A stretch of DNA of 64,000 bases, from positions 62,001-126,000 of the forward strand of contig NZ_JAAEAA010000010.1 in assembly GCF_010119545.1 (NCBI RefSeq), in the 5' to 3' direction. The notes under the pieces are model-generated. The model had not been told where the DNA came from and did no database searches. It saw nothing but the letters and a program-made list of their open reading frames with translations. How positions within the stretch are numbered: the first letter of the stretch is position 1; every line of letters starts with the position of its first letter. Below are positions 26,263 through 34,278 of this stretch, piece after piece. Origin of the DNA: Pontibacter fetidus. Its GTDB lineage: Bacteria > Bacteroidota > Bacteroidia > Cytophagales > Hymenobacteraceae. The position numbers were made by a program, and so were the translations under genes.

Positions 26263-26414
26263 CGGGAGCAAATGTAATGAATAATTATTAATGAAGAATG
26301 AATTATCACGAGTGAATAATGAATAATAAAGCAAAAGACGAATGTTTACTTTGGAAGGATTAATGCGTACCAAGGTTCAATAGCAATTAGTCATTACTAA
26401 TTAATCATTAAAAA

Positions 26415-27011
26415 TTGAAGCTTACAAAAGACTTTTACACCCGCCCCGATGTGGTGCACGTAGCGCAGGAACTGCTGGGCAAATACCTGTATACCGCTAT
26501 AGATGGCATGCTGACCGGCGGTATGATTGTGGAGACAGAAGCATATTCGGGGGAGAATGACCGTGCCTGCCATGCGCATTTAAACCGCCGCACCGCCCGC
26601 ACCGAAATTATGTACCACGAAGGTGGTGTGGCTTATGTGTACCTGGTGTATGGCATCTATAACCTGTTCAACATCATTACAAACGTAGAGGGCAAAGCCG
26701 ATGCAGTTTTGATAAGAGCCATAGCGCCGGAAATTGGCACAGAAGAAATGCTGCTGCGCCGGAATATGCCAACTATAAAACCTAACCTTACGGCTGGGCC
26801 GGGCGTGCTAAGTATAGCCCTGGGCATTAAACGCAAACATTATGGCGAAGACCTGACCGGCAACACCATCTGGCTTGAAGATAAAGGCATCACCATTCCC
26901 GAAGAAGAAATAATGGCTGTTCCACGTGTGGGCATAGACTACGCCGGCGACGATGCCCTGCTTCCGTGGCGATTTTATGTGAAAGGCAGCAAATGGGTAA
27001 GCAAAAAATAA
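26415..27011 (+). CDS. mpg: 3-methyladenine DNA glycosylase (AAG/MPG type)
   Basis: The 198-aa product belongs to the alkyladenine glycosylase family, which removes alkylated and deaminated purines from DNA. The core is visible: IVETEAYSGENDRACHA with the catalytic Glu, the YVYLVYGIYNLFNI DNA-probing region, VLIRAIAP and LTAGPGVLS. It must start with TTG at 26415 (KLTKDFYTRPDVVHVAQELLG follows). The upstream 100 bp is A+T-rich with ATGAATAAT-like repeats. It ends 1 bp before the convergent GT39 gene. Confidence 0.93.
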   Translation: MKLTKDFYTRPDVVHVAQELLGKYLYTAIDGMLTGGMIVETEAYSGENDRACHAHLNRRTARTEIMYHEGGVAYVYLVYGIYNLFNIITNVEGKADAVLIRAIAPEIGTEEMLLRRNMPTIKPNLTAGPGVLSIALGIKRKHYGEDLTGNTIWLEDKGITIPEEEIMAVPRVGIDYAGDDALLPWRFYVKGSKWVSKK

Positions 27012-27012
27012 G

Positions 27013-28578
27013 TTAATCTGAAACCGGGAAGGGTTTGCGCTGCATAACGGCTAGCCTTTGGTAAAGTGCTTTCTTCACAACGGGGTTTAAACCGCTTAGC
27101 AAATACACAGCGGTGCCTACCTCGCGGGCGTAAGGGTTAGCAATGCGCCCCACCTTTTTTATACTCCCGATGTACTTCTTCTCCGCTTCCTGCAAAGGAG
27201 CTTCGTTGGCCTCTTTTATAAGTATAATGTACTCTATAGTCTGTAAATCCGGGAACCAGTAAATGTAATCGGCATTGTAGGACACGGCGCGTGGCAGGGT
27301 TTTATTGCCGTAGAAATTAATGGCGCCTGCCTGGCCATAGTTGTCGCAAAGTATAAGGGTGTGCTGCTTGCTGGTTTCGGGTATAGTTTGGTAAGCTGCG
27401 TTGGCGATGTTTGTCAGTTCTTTCCAGCCTTGCATGTCGGCAAAATCCTGGGGCAGGAGGTGGTCTTTGCCGTCTTCCCACTTCAGCAGGTTCAGGTCCT
27501 TAAACTTTTCCGCTTTGGCATGTATCTGGTCGGGACTTAGCACCGGAAACGCCACTGTAATGATCGGGATAAAAATTGCTATACTTGCCAACACCCAGAA
27601 AGGCATGGTGTAGCGCCGCCACCCGCTGCTGAAAAGCTGCTCCCAGTACACGCTGCCAAAAGCCAGCAACACCGGGTACAGGCCAATGGCATAATAGCTT
27701 TTAGCTTTAAGCAGCAAAAACAACAATAGCACCAGCACATAACACCAACCCACAAACCGGTACGGCCTGAAAGGTTTATACACTACAAAAGCCACCAGCG
27801 CTGCAATAAGCAAAAATACCGACCCGATGAAGAAGATAAACTGGTCTTTTAAAAAATCGGAGGGCTTTACGTTTACCAGTTGGGTCGCTTTCAGTTCCTG
27901 CATGTGCCAGATAACAGGAAAGTTGTGCTGCACCTGCCAGATGATGTTGGGCGAAGCAATAACCAAGGCAATAAGGGCCGCTACATACAGTTTAGGTTGG
28001 GTCAGTAATTTGCGGTACGGCGAAAGCAACACGGCCACGGCCAGTCCTGCCACCAGAAACAGAATGGTATACTTGTTCAGGAAACCCAAGCCGATAACCG
28101 CACCCAGCCAGTACAGCCATTTGTTTTGCTGCGAGTTTGCAAACCGGATAAAAAGGTAGAAAGTCAGCGTCCAGCAAAGTACATCGAAGGAGTTGGGCTG
28201 AAACAGCATATTGATCCGCAGCATCGCCGACAGTAGTATAGCTGTAGCTCCCAATATTTTCGCATAAAGCCCGCCTTTCAGTTCATCAACTATAAGCCAA
28301 ACGGTAGCTATAGTTAACGCTCCGAACAACGCCGGAAAGAAACGCACCCAAAAGTAATTGTTGCCCAACGCCTGTATAACCCACGCCACAAAAGCCGTAA
28401 AGGGCGGCACCGATACATACCCTGCTGCCAGATGGTTGGCCTGGTCTAAGTGCAGAAATTCGTCGCGGTGCAGGTCATAGCTTGCATCAACCAAAACATA
28501 TTGCAACACAAACTTCAGGAGTATAAAACAGGCAAGTACAAGTGAGTTAAGTAAAAGGGAATTGCGTTGGCTGAGCAT
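27013..28578 (-). CDS. GT39-family membrane glycosyltransferase
   Basis: The 521-aa protein has the PMT/ArnT layout: an N-terminal loop with DLHRDEFLHLDQANHLAAGY (acidic catalytic-type residues between the first two helices), about ten to twelve membrane helices to residue 360, and a soluble C-terminal part. Such enzymes move a sugar from a polyprenyl phosphate to a lipid or protein on the outer side of the inner membrane. A small membrane protein gene lies 9 bp upstream and is likely cotranscribed. Donor and acceptor are unknown. Confidence 0.85.
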   Translation of the reverse strand: MLSQRNSLLLNSLVLACFILLKFVLQYVLVDASYDLHRDEFLHLDQANHLAAGYVSVPPFTAFVAWVIQALGNNYFWVRFFPALFGALTIATVWLIVDELKGGLYAKILGATAILLSAMLRINMLFQPNSFDVLCWTLTFYLFIRFANSQQNKWLYWLGAVIGLGFLNKYTILFLVAGLAVAVLLSPYRKLLTQPKLYVAALIALVIASPNIIWQVQHNFPVIWHMQELKATQLVNVKPSDFLKDQFIFFIGSVFLLIAALVAFVVYKPFRPYRFVGWCYVLVLLLFLLLKAKSYYAIGLYPVLLAFGSVYWEQLFSSGWRRYTMPFWVLASIAIFIPIITVAFPVLSPDQIHAKAEKFKDLNLLKWEDGKDHLLPQDFADMQGWKELTNIANAAYQTIPETSKQHTLILCDNYGQAGAINFYGNKTLPRAVSYNADYIYWFPDLQTIEYIILIKEANEAPLQEAEKKYIGSIKKVGRIANPYAREVGTAVYLLSGLNPVVKKALYQRLAVMQRKPFPVSD

Positions 28579-28587
28579 AGGTTAGTC

Positions 28588-28761
28588 TTATTTACCCTGT
28601 TTTATAGTTTCTGAAAAATGGGCGCCGTAATGCTGATTCCAATACATGATTCTTTGGTCTATCTCTTGTAAAGTAGGTCGTGTGAGAATACCATAAGTGC
28701 AGACAGCTAACAGAACCGCACAGATTAAAAGTAACCCTGTATTTAAGTTTTCTCTTTTCAT
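28588..28761 (-). CDS. Small single-helix membrane protein (57 aa)
   Basis: The minus-strand frame MKRENLNTGLLLICAVLLAVCTY... gives one membrane helix (residues 8-24) and a soluble tail with PTLQEIDQRIMYWNQHYGAHF. This frame is far more protein-like than the longer overlapping frame (28592-28852), whose product is a shadow. It ends 9 bp before the GT39 start, so the two are likely in one operon. Family not recognised. Confidence 0.65.
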   Translation of the reverse strand: MKRENLNTGLLLICAVLLAVCTYGILTRPTLQEIDQRIMYWNQHYGAHFSETIKQGK

Positions 28762-28812
28762 ATCTTAATATTAATAAAAGTAAATATAAACTATAAATCA
28801 GAACTATAGGCA

Positions 28813-28846
28813 TAAAAAAAGCAGCTATAGTTTGGCTATAACTGCT
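28813..28846 (-). terminator. Intrinsic terminator
   Basis: On the minus strand an 11-bp stem with one mismatch (28836-28846 with 28820-28830) is followed by a run of T's. It ends the 63-aa hydrophilic gene. The stem contains the TATAG core of the dispersed repeat. Confidence 0.7.
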
Positions 28847-28870
28847 CTCCATATGTTGCTTTTTATTTGC

Positions 28871-29062
28871 TTAACGGTTGTTTCTGCGCTTTTCAGTACC
28901 TAGTTCGTTATCGGTCTGGTTCATGGGCGTGTAGTTGTTTGCGCCGCGGTTACCAATTGCATCCTTCTCCAGGCTGTTTGAGATATCTTTTTCGTTGCTT
29001 TGGTTAGCAGGTCCCGGTTTGCTTTTACCGTCCTGCATCGTACGGTTCTGTTTGTTTTTCAT
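28871..29062 (-). CDS. Small hydrophilic disordered protein (63 aa)
   Basis: The product is rich in Asn, Lys, Gln, Glu and Arg (for example KNKQNRTMQDGKSKPGPANQ and NELGTEKRRNNR), with no hydrophobic segment. It lies between two terminators, next to the KGG-type stress protein gene on the same strand. The composition recalls small stress-induced hydrophilic proteins. No family is recognised, so a stress role is only a guess. Confidence 0.55.
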   Translation of the reverse strand: MKNKQNRTMQDGKSKPGPANQSNEKDISNSLEKDAIGNRGANNYTPMNQTDNELGTEKRRNNR

Positions 29063-29096
29063 GGCGTTCAGGTTTACGTTGTTGCTTATAAACTAT

Positions 29097-29140
29097 AAAT
29101 GGCCCCGGTGCATTCCGGAGCCATTTACCTGTTTTTAGCT
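29097..29140 (-). terminator. Intrinsic terminator after KGG-type gene
   Basis: AAATGGC/GCCATTT with an inner CCGG/CCGG pairing (29097-29126) forms a stem next to the stop of the KGG-type gene. It separates that gene from the 63-aa gene. Confidence 0.6.
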
Positions 29141-29148
29141 ATAGTCTG

Positions 29149-29547
29149 TTAGCGGTTGCCAGATCTGTCTGATGATCCGGATGAAGAAGATACACTGTTA
29201 TTTCTACCACCCTGGCTACCTGCTTTTGAATGCCCTTGTGGGTCTCCATGCCAGCCTTTGCCCTCACCCTGGTTGCTGCTTCTGCCCTGAGACTGTGAAC
29301 TGCCTCCGCGTGATGCATTCAGGTTGCTGGTAGAAGATGACGAAGAGTTTTTATGGCTTTGGCTTCCTGCTTTGGCATGTCCCTGCGAGTCGCCGTGCCA
29401 GCCGCGTCCTTGTCCGGAGCTGGATGAGCCGCCCTGTGATGACATGCTGCTACCGGATGATGAGGAAGCACTCATATTACGCGAGTTATTATTATTATTT
29501 GAACCTGATTTGTTTTGAGACTGATTGCTCGAATTATTGCGTTTCAT
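29149..29547 (-). CDS. KGG-repeat stress-type protein, Ser/Gly-rich
   Basis: The start at 29547 (MKRNNSSNQ) gives 132 aa; the longer upstream start adds an unlike stretch and is not used. The protein is very rich in Ser, Asn, Gln and Gly and has two matching motifs, GRGWHGDSQGHAKAGSQ and GKGWHGDPQGHSKAGSQGG, which resemble the stress-induced KGG repeat (YciG/GsiB-type). Such proteins are hydrophilic and accumulate in stress or stationary phase. Disorder is expected over the whole length. Confidence 0.7.
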   Translation of the reverse strand: MKRNNSSNQSQNKSGSNNNNNSRNMSASSSSGSSMSSQGGSSSSGQGRGWHGDSQGHAKAGSQSHKNSSSSSTSNLNASRGGSSQSQGRSSNQGEGKGWHGDPQGHSKAGSQGGRNNSVSSSSGSSDRSGNR

Positions 29548-29847
29548 AGCTTTTAAATTTAGGTAAAACATACTCCCGTTTCCGGGTTGCATCTTGTTTT
29601 ACGAGGCAAATTCCAGGCAGTTAAGCTTTTATACAGATTGGCCGGGAGATCGAGGTTGTACTTAACCGCTATAGTTTATCAGATGTGTATATAGGGGTAT
29701 AAAACTATAACAAAAGATGTATGTAATTGAAATGTAACTACTTCGGGGGTAAAATAGCACTGTTATCTGGCTAAACTATAGCTGCACAAATTAAGGAAGA
29801 GCAGCTTTTATTACCCTGGAACTGGTAGCAAAATAAGTGTAAAAAAA

Positions 29848-31032
29848 CTAGGTTAGCTTTTCGCAGTATACCACAAGCGGCTTCTGATGCATGTCTGTTG
29901 TAAAGAACAGGTATAAATTTCCGCCTTCGCGGATACCGGTCTTCTTGCGGATGCTGGCCACCGTATCGGGGAAGTTGCGCACCGTGATATTGGCCTGCTT
30001 ATGAGGTAACCTGGCCAGCAGCTCTTTTTTGTTGTAACGGCTTGTGCCCACACACCTGAATATCCTCCCCGGAAAGTCAGACACAACTATAGCTGAAGTA
30101 TACAGGTGGCTGTTAGGGTGCAGTTTGCTTACATTATAGTGTTGTGTTAAACTTTTGTAAGCACCGGCTTTTAATATAGCGGCGTTTGGCTCATACACAA
30201 AATCCAGCGGATCGGAGTAAGGCGGGTTTATAGTTTGCTCGTGCTCGCTTGTAAAAGTAAAAGTGCTTATACTTCCATCGGCTTTTATATTAATAGCCTC
30301 GCGGACTATCTGGGCCGGCGGGTTTTGCTGCAACAGGTACAAAACCTCTTTACACTCGTTCTGCACGGCTACTACCCACACCTTAGCCACTTTCCCCAAC
30401 TGCGCTATAGCCAGGTCAATGTCCAGCATCGGTGAAGCTTTCAGCAACACTTTATCAGCTTTTTGCAGCAATATCGGCAGTAAGTTTAAAATGTCGGGTT
30501 CGCAGTCCTGTAACAGGTGCAGTTTTTCGGAGCGGTCACCACGGCGGGCGGGGTCAAGGTAAAACACATCGGCGTGGCCGGTAAAGCTGTCTAAAAATTG
30601 CGCAGCCGTGGTAGCTATAGCTTGTATGTTTGCCGCACCCAATACCCCAAAGTTATAGTTTGCGATCTCAGACAATTCCTGGTTTTGTTCCACGTGTACC
30701 ACCTTCTCAAAGCTTTTCGAAAAGTAGTAGCTGTCGGCACCAAAACCGCCTGTCAGGTCTGCCAATAAGTTACCGCTAACTAAAGTTGCTTTAAAAGCTG
30801 CCGTAGCCTCCGACGAGCTCTGCTCTACCGAAATATTTGCCGGAAAACGTAACTCCGGGTTTGCAGCCCAACGCGGGAGTTTAGTCATAGCTTTCTGGCG
30901 CGCCTGTATTTGTTGCACCAGTTCGGCAACTGGCAGCTGGGGATAACGGCGGGCTTGCAGCATAAGTGCAGCAGGCTGCTCGTGCAGGTGCTCAACTATA
31001 AACTGTTTTTCGGTTTCTGTATAAATACGCAT
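29848..31032 (-). CDS. THUMP-like domain class I methyltransferase
   Basis: The 394-aa protein has a helical N-terminal part (residues 1-90), a class I SAM-binding core (LLADLTGGFGADSYYFSK near residue 92, VVHVEQN, and the motif IV-like VFYLDPARRG near 158) and a C-terminal THUMP-like region with IRKKTGIREGGNLYLFF. The family is found across Bacteroidota, and the DPAR motif suggests an RNA or nucleic-acid amino-group target, but the substrate is not established. It is a single gene. GC-rich codons are used normally. Confidence 0.8.
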   Translation of the reverse strand: MRIYTETEKQFIVEHLHEQPAALMLQARRYPQLPVAELVQQIQARQKAMTKLPRWAANPELRFPANISVEQSSSEATAAFKATLVSGNLLADLTGGFGADSYYFSKSFEKVVHVEQNQELSEIANYNFGVLGAANIQAIATTAAQFLDSFTGHADVFYLDPARRGDRSEKLHLLQDCEPDILNLLPILLQKADKVLLKASPMLDIDLAIAQLGKVAKVWVVAVQNECKEVLYLLQQNPPAQIVREAINIKADGSISTFTFTSEHEQTINPPYSDPLDFVYEPNAAILKAGAYKSLTQHYNVSKLHPNSHLYTSAIVVSDFPGRIFRCVGTSRYNKKELLARLPHKQANITVRNFPDTVASIRKKTGIREGGNLYLFFTTDMHQKPLVVYCEKLT

Positions 31033-31206
31033 ACTGCAGCCAGGTTTTCGGGCGTTATCTTCAGACTGTGCAGCAAAAATAGTGTATTAATCTGTGCGGT
31101 GCCTGTTTATAATTTGTTAAACTTTTTTTAAAAAAGATTAAACAAAATTTTCGCAATCAAGTTATATGGTTGTGGATATTAAATTATTACTTAAACGAAT
31201 TACGCT

Positions 31207-31938
31207 ATGAAGAAGAATTGGATGAAATTAATGTTGCTGGCCATACTGCCAGCGGCAATGCTAGTAAGCTGCGACGAAGACGGAGACGATGACCTGCCAC
31301 CAAGCTCGATGGGCGAAGCAAAAGTAATGGTTGTGCACGCATCGCCTGATGCACCGGGCGTAGACCTGCTGGTTGATGACAAAAAAGTAAACACATCGGC
31401 TCTCAATTACCCGTCTAATACAGGTTACCTGGCAGTGGAGGCCGGCGAGCGAAACATAAAAGTAAACGCAGCCGGTACACAGACTTCCGTTATAAACGGC
31501 ATGTTAACCTTTACCAAAGATATGAACTATAGCATTTTTGCTACAGGGTCATTGGCAGATGATGATATTGAGCCACTGGTAGTAGAAGATGACCTGGCAG
31601 CCCCGGCTAATGGTACTGCAAAAGTGCGTTTCATACACCTGTCTCCGGATGCGCCCATGGTAGACATTGCAGCAACTGCTGCTACCTCTACAGACGAGGC
31701 CATTTTGTTTGATGATGTGATGTTCCGGGAAGCTACGGAGTTTAAGGAAGTGCCAACTGGCGTGTATAACCTGCGTGTGCTGGTTTCTGATGGTGGTGCT
31801 GAGGCTCTTAAAGTAGCTAACGTGTCGCTGGTGAGTGGTGGTATTTATACTATTTATGCGAAAGGTTTTGCTACACCGCGCGAAGGCAATGCCAATACAC
31901 TTGGTGCTGAGATCATTACTAACGTTTCGCCAAAATAG
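31207..31938 (+). CDS. DUF4397-domain lipoprotein
   Basis: The 243-aa product has lipobox MLVSC (Cys22) followed by the strongly acidic DEDGDDD, suggesting surface export. Two DUF4397 halves are visible, each opening with the VHASPDAPGVDLLVD or IHLSPDAPMVDIAAT type of motif. The family has an Ig-like fold and is common in secreted bacterial proteins; its role is not established. A terminator follows directly and ahcY lies downstream with its own promoter. Confidence 0.88.
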   Translation: MKKNWMKLMLLAILPAAMLVSCDEDGDDDLPPSSMGEAKVMVVHASPDAPGVDLLVDDKKVNTSALNYPSNTGYLAVEAGERNIKVNAAGTQTSVINGMLTFTKDMNYSIFATGSLADDDIEPLVVEDDLAAPANGTAKVRFIHLSPDAPMVDIAATAATSTDEAILFDDVMFREATEFKEVPTGVYNLRVLVSDGGAEALKVANVSLVSGGIYTIYAKGFATPREGNANTLGAEIITNVSPK

Positions 31939-31961
31939 CACGATATTGGTTTGTTAACTTT

Positions 31962-31992
31962 AAAACGCCTGCCCCACAGCAGGCGTTTTTTA
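31962..31992 (+). terminator. Intrinsic terminator after DUF4397 gene
   Basis: AAAACGCCTGC/GCAGGCGTTTT (31962-31972 with 31979-31989), loop of 6 nt, followed by T's. Confidence 0.9.
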
Positions 31993-32032
31993 TGCAGTTA
32001 TAGTTGGCTGTACCTGTTATAGTTAACAAATT

Positions 32033-32064
32033 ATTGATGTTGCGTAACAAAATCCGTATTTTTG
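32033..32064 (+). promoter_or_regulatory. Promoter of ahcY
   Basis: ATTG (32033-32036), 20 bp, then TATTTTTG (32057-32064), an exact TAnnTTTG match. It lies 26 bp before the ahcY ATG and shows that the longer reading frame from 32004 is not the real start. Confidence 0.65.
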
Positions 32065-32090
32065 AGTTTTCATCTGAAAAAATAGATAAA

Positions 32091-33398
32091 ATGGTTGATA
32101 CATTCCTGAAGTACAAAGTAAAAGACATTTCGCTGGCTGAGTGGGGCCGCAAAGAGATAAAACTGGCTGAAGCTGAGATGCCAGGCCTGATGGCCATCCG
32201 TGAGGAGTATGGCCCAAGCAAGCCACTTGCCGGAGCCCGCATTGCCGGTTGTTTGCACATGACGATCCAGACAGCTGTGCTGATCGAAACGCTTGTTGAA
32301 CTGGGTGCTGAAGTTACCTGGTCATCATGCAATATTTTCTCTACCCAGGACCACGCCGCTGCTGCTATTGCTGCTGCCGGTATCTCGGTTTACGCCTGGA
32401 AAGGTATGACTGCCGAAGAATTTGACTGGTGTATTGAGCAGACCCTTTTCTTCGGTGAAGACCGCAAGCCACTGAACATGATCCTGGACGATGGTGGTGA
32501 CCTGACCAACATGGTGCTGGATGTTTATCCGCAGTTGGCTCCGGGCATCAAAGGCCTTTCAGAAGAAACTACTACCGGTGTGCACCGCCTGTATGAGCGC
32601 ATGAAGAACGGAACACTTACTATGCCTGCCATTAACGTAAACGACTCGGTTACAAAATCTAAGTTCGATAACAAGTATGGCTGTAAAGAGTCGTTGGTAG
32701 ACGCGATCCGTCGTGCTACAGATGTGATGATGGCTGGTAAAGTTGCTGTAGTTGCTGGTTACGGTGACGTTGGTAAAGGTTCTGCTGCTTCGCTTCGTGG
32801 TGCGGGTGCCCGTGTTATAGTTACCGAGATCGACCCGATCTGTGCGCTGCAGGCTGCTATGGATGGCTTTGCTGTTAAAAGAATGGCTGATGCTATTAAA
32901 GAAGCTGACATTGTAGTTACGGCAACCGGTAACAAAGACATTATCACAGAAGAGCATTTCCGTTCATTAAAAGATAAGGCTATCGTTTGTAACATCGGCC
33001 ACTTCGACAACGAGATCGACATGGCGTGGTTAAACGGTGCTTACGGTCACACAAAAGACGAAATAAAGCCGCAGGTAGATATCTACAACATCGAAGGTAA
33101 GGATGTGATTATATTGGCTGAAGGCCGCCTTGTAAACCTTGGTTGTGCTACAGGTCACCCGTCGTTTGTAATGTCTAACTCTTTCTCCAACCAGACACTG
33201 GCGCAGCTGGAGCTTTGGACAAACGCAGAGGCGTATGAAAATAAAGTATATACGTTGCCTAAGCACCTGGATGAGAAAGTAGCCCGTCTGCACCTAGGTA
33301 AAATTGGTGTGGAGCTGGATGAACTTACGCCTGACCAGGCTGCCTACATTGGTGTGGAAGTAGAAGGTCCGTTTAAGCCGGAATACTATAGATACTAA
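32091..33398 (+). CDS. ahcY: Adenosylhomocysteinase
   Basis: AhcY splits S-adenosylhomocysteine into adenosine and homocysteine and keeps methylation going. ATG at 32091 gives a 435-aa protein starting [21 protein letters not shown], the normal length. The NAD-binding loop [20 protein letters not shown], the motif [11 protein letters not shown], and the C-terminal tail ending KPEYYRY that closes the NAD site of the neighbouring subunit are present. A promoter lies directly upstream and a strong terminator follows, so it is expressed as a single gene. Confidence 0.98.
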   Translation: MVDTFLKYKVKDISLAEWGRKEIKLAEAEMPGLMAIREEYGPSKPLAGARIAGCLHMTIQTAVLIETLVELGAEVTWSSCNIFSTQDHAAAAIAAAGISVYAWKGMTAEEFDWCIEQTLFFGEDRKPLNMILDDGGDLTNMVLDVYPQLAPGIKGLSEETTTGVHRLYERMKNGTLTMPAINVNDSVTKSKFDNKYGCKESLVDAIRRATDVMMAGKVAVVAGYGDVGKGSAASLRGAGARVIVTEIDPICALQAAMDGFAVKRMADAIKEADIVVTATGNKDIITEEHFRSLKDKAIVCNIGHFDNEIDMAWLNGAYGHTKDEIKPQVDIYNIEGKDVIILAEGRLVNLGCATGHPSFVMSNSFSNQTLAQLELWTNAEAYENKVYTLPKHLDEKVARLHLGKIGVELDELTPDQAAYIGVEVEGPFKPEYYRY

Positions 33399-33424
33399 GT
33401 ATAGGCTTTGCCCTTGAAACTATA

Positions 33425-33460
33425 AAAGGCCGGTGCAGCAATGCACCGGCCTTTGTTTTT
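33425..33460 (+). terminator. Intrinsic terminator after ahcY
   Basis: A 13-bp stem (33425-33437 with 33442-33454), GCAA loop, followed by T's. Confidence 0.9.
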
Positions 33461-33466
33461 AGCAGC

Positions 33467-33493
33467 AACTATAGTTAGTAACTATAGCTATAG
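33467..33493. repeat. Cluster of AACTATAG repeats
   Basis: The full palindrome AACTATAGTT (33467-33476), AACTATAG (33480-33487) and a further CTATAG (33488-33493) lie within 27 bp at the junction of ahcY and the response regulator. The regulator's stop codon (minus strand CTA-TAG) lies inside the last copy. Confidence 0.85.
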
Positions 33494-34249
33494 TATGTTA
33501 AACCGCGACATCAGCGTTTTTTTGTAAGACTTGCCGATTGGTATTTCGCCTTTACTGAACAAAACAGCATTTTCTTCCAGGGCTTCTACCTTATCCAGGT
33601 TGGCGATGTAGGAGCGGTGCACACGCACAAAATTATGCGATGGCAGCTTGTGTTCCATATCCTTTAACGTAGAGCTTACCAGGTATTTCTGATCAGAAGT
33701 TACAATAAAAGAATAATTGTCATAGGCTTCTACCCAAAGTATGTCGCTGTACATTACTTTAATAATGCGGTGCTTTACTTTAACAAAGATGTAATCCTGC
33801 GAAGTCTCCGGTTCTTTTTGCACAGCATCGTCCGGGGTGGCTTTGCTATGCCCGTTTCCGTTGCCATTCAGCTTCAGGTGGTCGTGCTTGTATAAAGCTA
33901 TTTCGATGGTAGAGCGCAGGCTTTTTTCGTCGAAAGGCTTTACCAGGAACCCGTCTGGTTCGGTTTTCTTAGCGCGGTCTATCGTAGATTTGTCGGCATA
34001 GGCTGTCAAGTAAATAAAAGGTATGTTAAACTCTTCTTTGATGCGGGAGCCAATATCCACGCCATCCGAATTGCCTTTTAAGTTAATGTCCAGCAATACA
34101 AGGTCGGGTTGGGTTTCCCGAATCATATCAATCGTATCTTCTCCTGTATCTATGGCACACGTCTCGTACCCCATGTCCTCCAGGCATGCAGCAATATCCT
34201 CTGCAATTATTACTTCGTCTTCTGATATGAGAATTTTAGGTTTAGTCAT
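33488..34249 (-). CDS. LytTR response regulator
   Basis: The 253-aa protein has a receiver domain (residues 1-120) with the phospho-acceptor in LVLLDINLKG, the T/S switch in YLTAYA and the Lys in FLVKPF. After a linker rich in Asn/Gly/His and Pro, a LytTR DNA-binding domain runs from about 150 to 250 (VHRSYIANLDKVEALEE). LytTR regulators bind direct repeats upstream of target genes. It is 29 bp downstream of the large propeller kinase, so the two very likely form a pair. The final codons read CTA-TAG within the dispersed repeat. Confidence 0.92.
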   Translation of the reverse strand: MTKPKILISEDEVIIAEDIAACLEDMGYETCAIDTGEDTIDMIRETQPDLVLLDINLKGNSDGVDIGSRIKEEFNIPFIYLTAYADKSTIDRAKKTEPDGFLVKPFDEKSLRSTIEIALYKHDHLKLNGNGNGHSKATPDDAVQKEPETSQDYIFVKVKHRIIKVMYSDILWVEAYDNYSFIVTSDQKYLVSSTLKDMEHKLPSHNFVRVHRSYIANLDKVEALEENAVLFSKGEIPIGKSYKKTLMSRFNIL

Positions 34250-34278
34250 AGCATTAGGTACATACGTGATTTTTTAAT

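Noticed and set aside
28592-28852. 86-codon minus-strand frame
   Set aside because: It is a shadow of the better 57-aa membrane-protein frame at 28588-28761.
32004-32090. Longer start for ahcY
   Set aside because: The promoter element at 32057-32064 lies inside this part, and the family start is at 32091.
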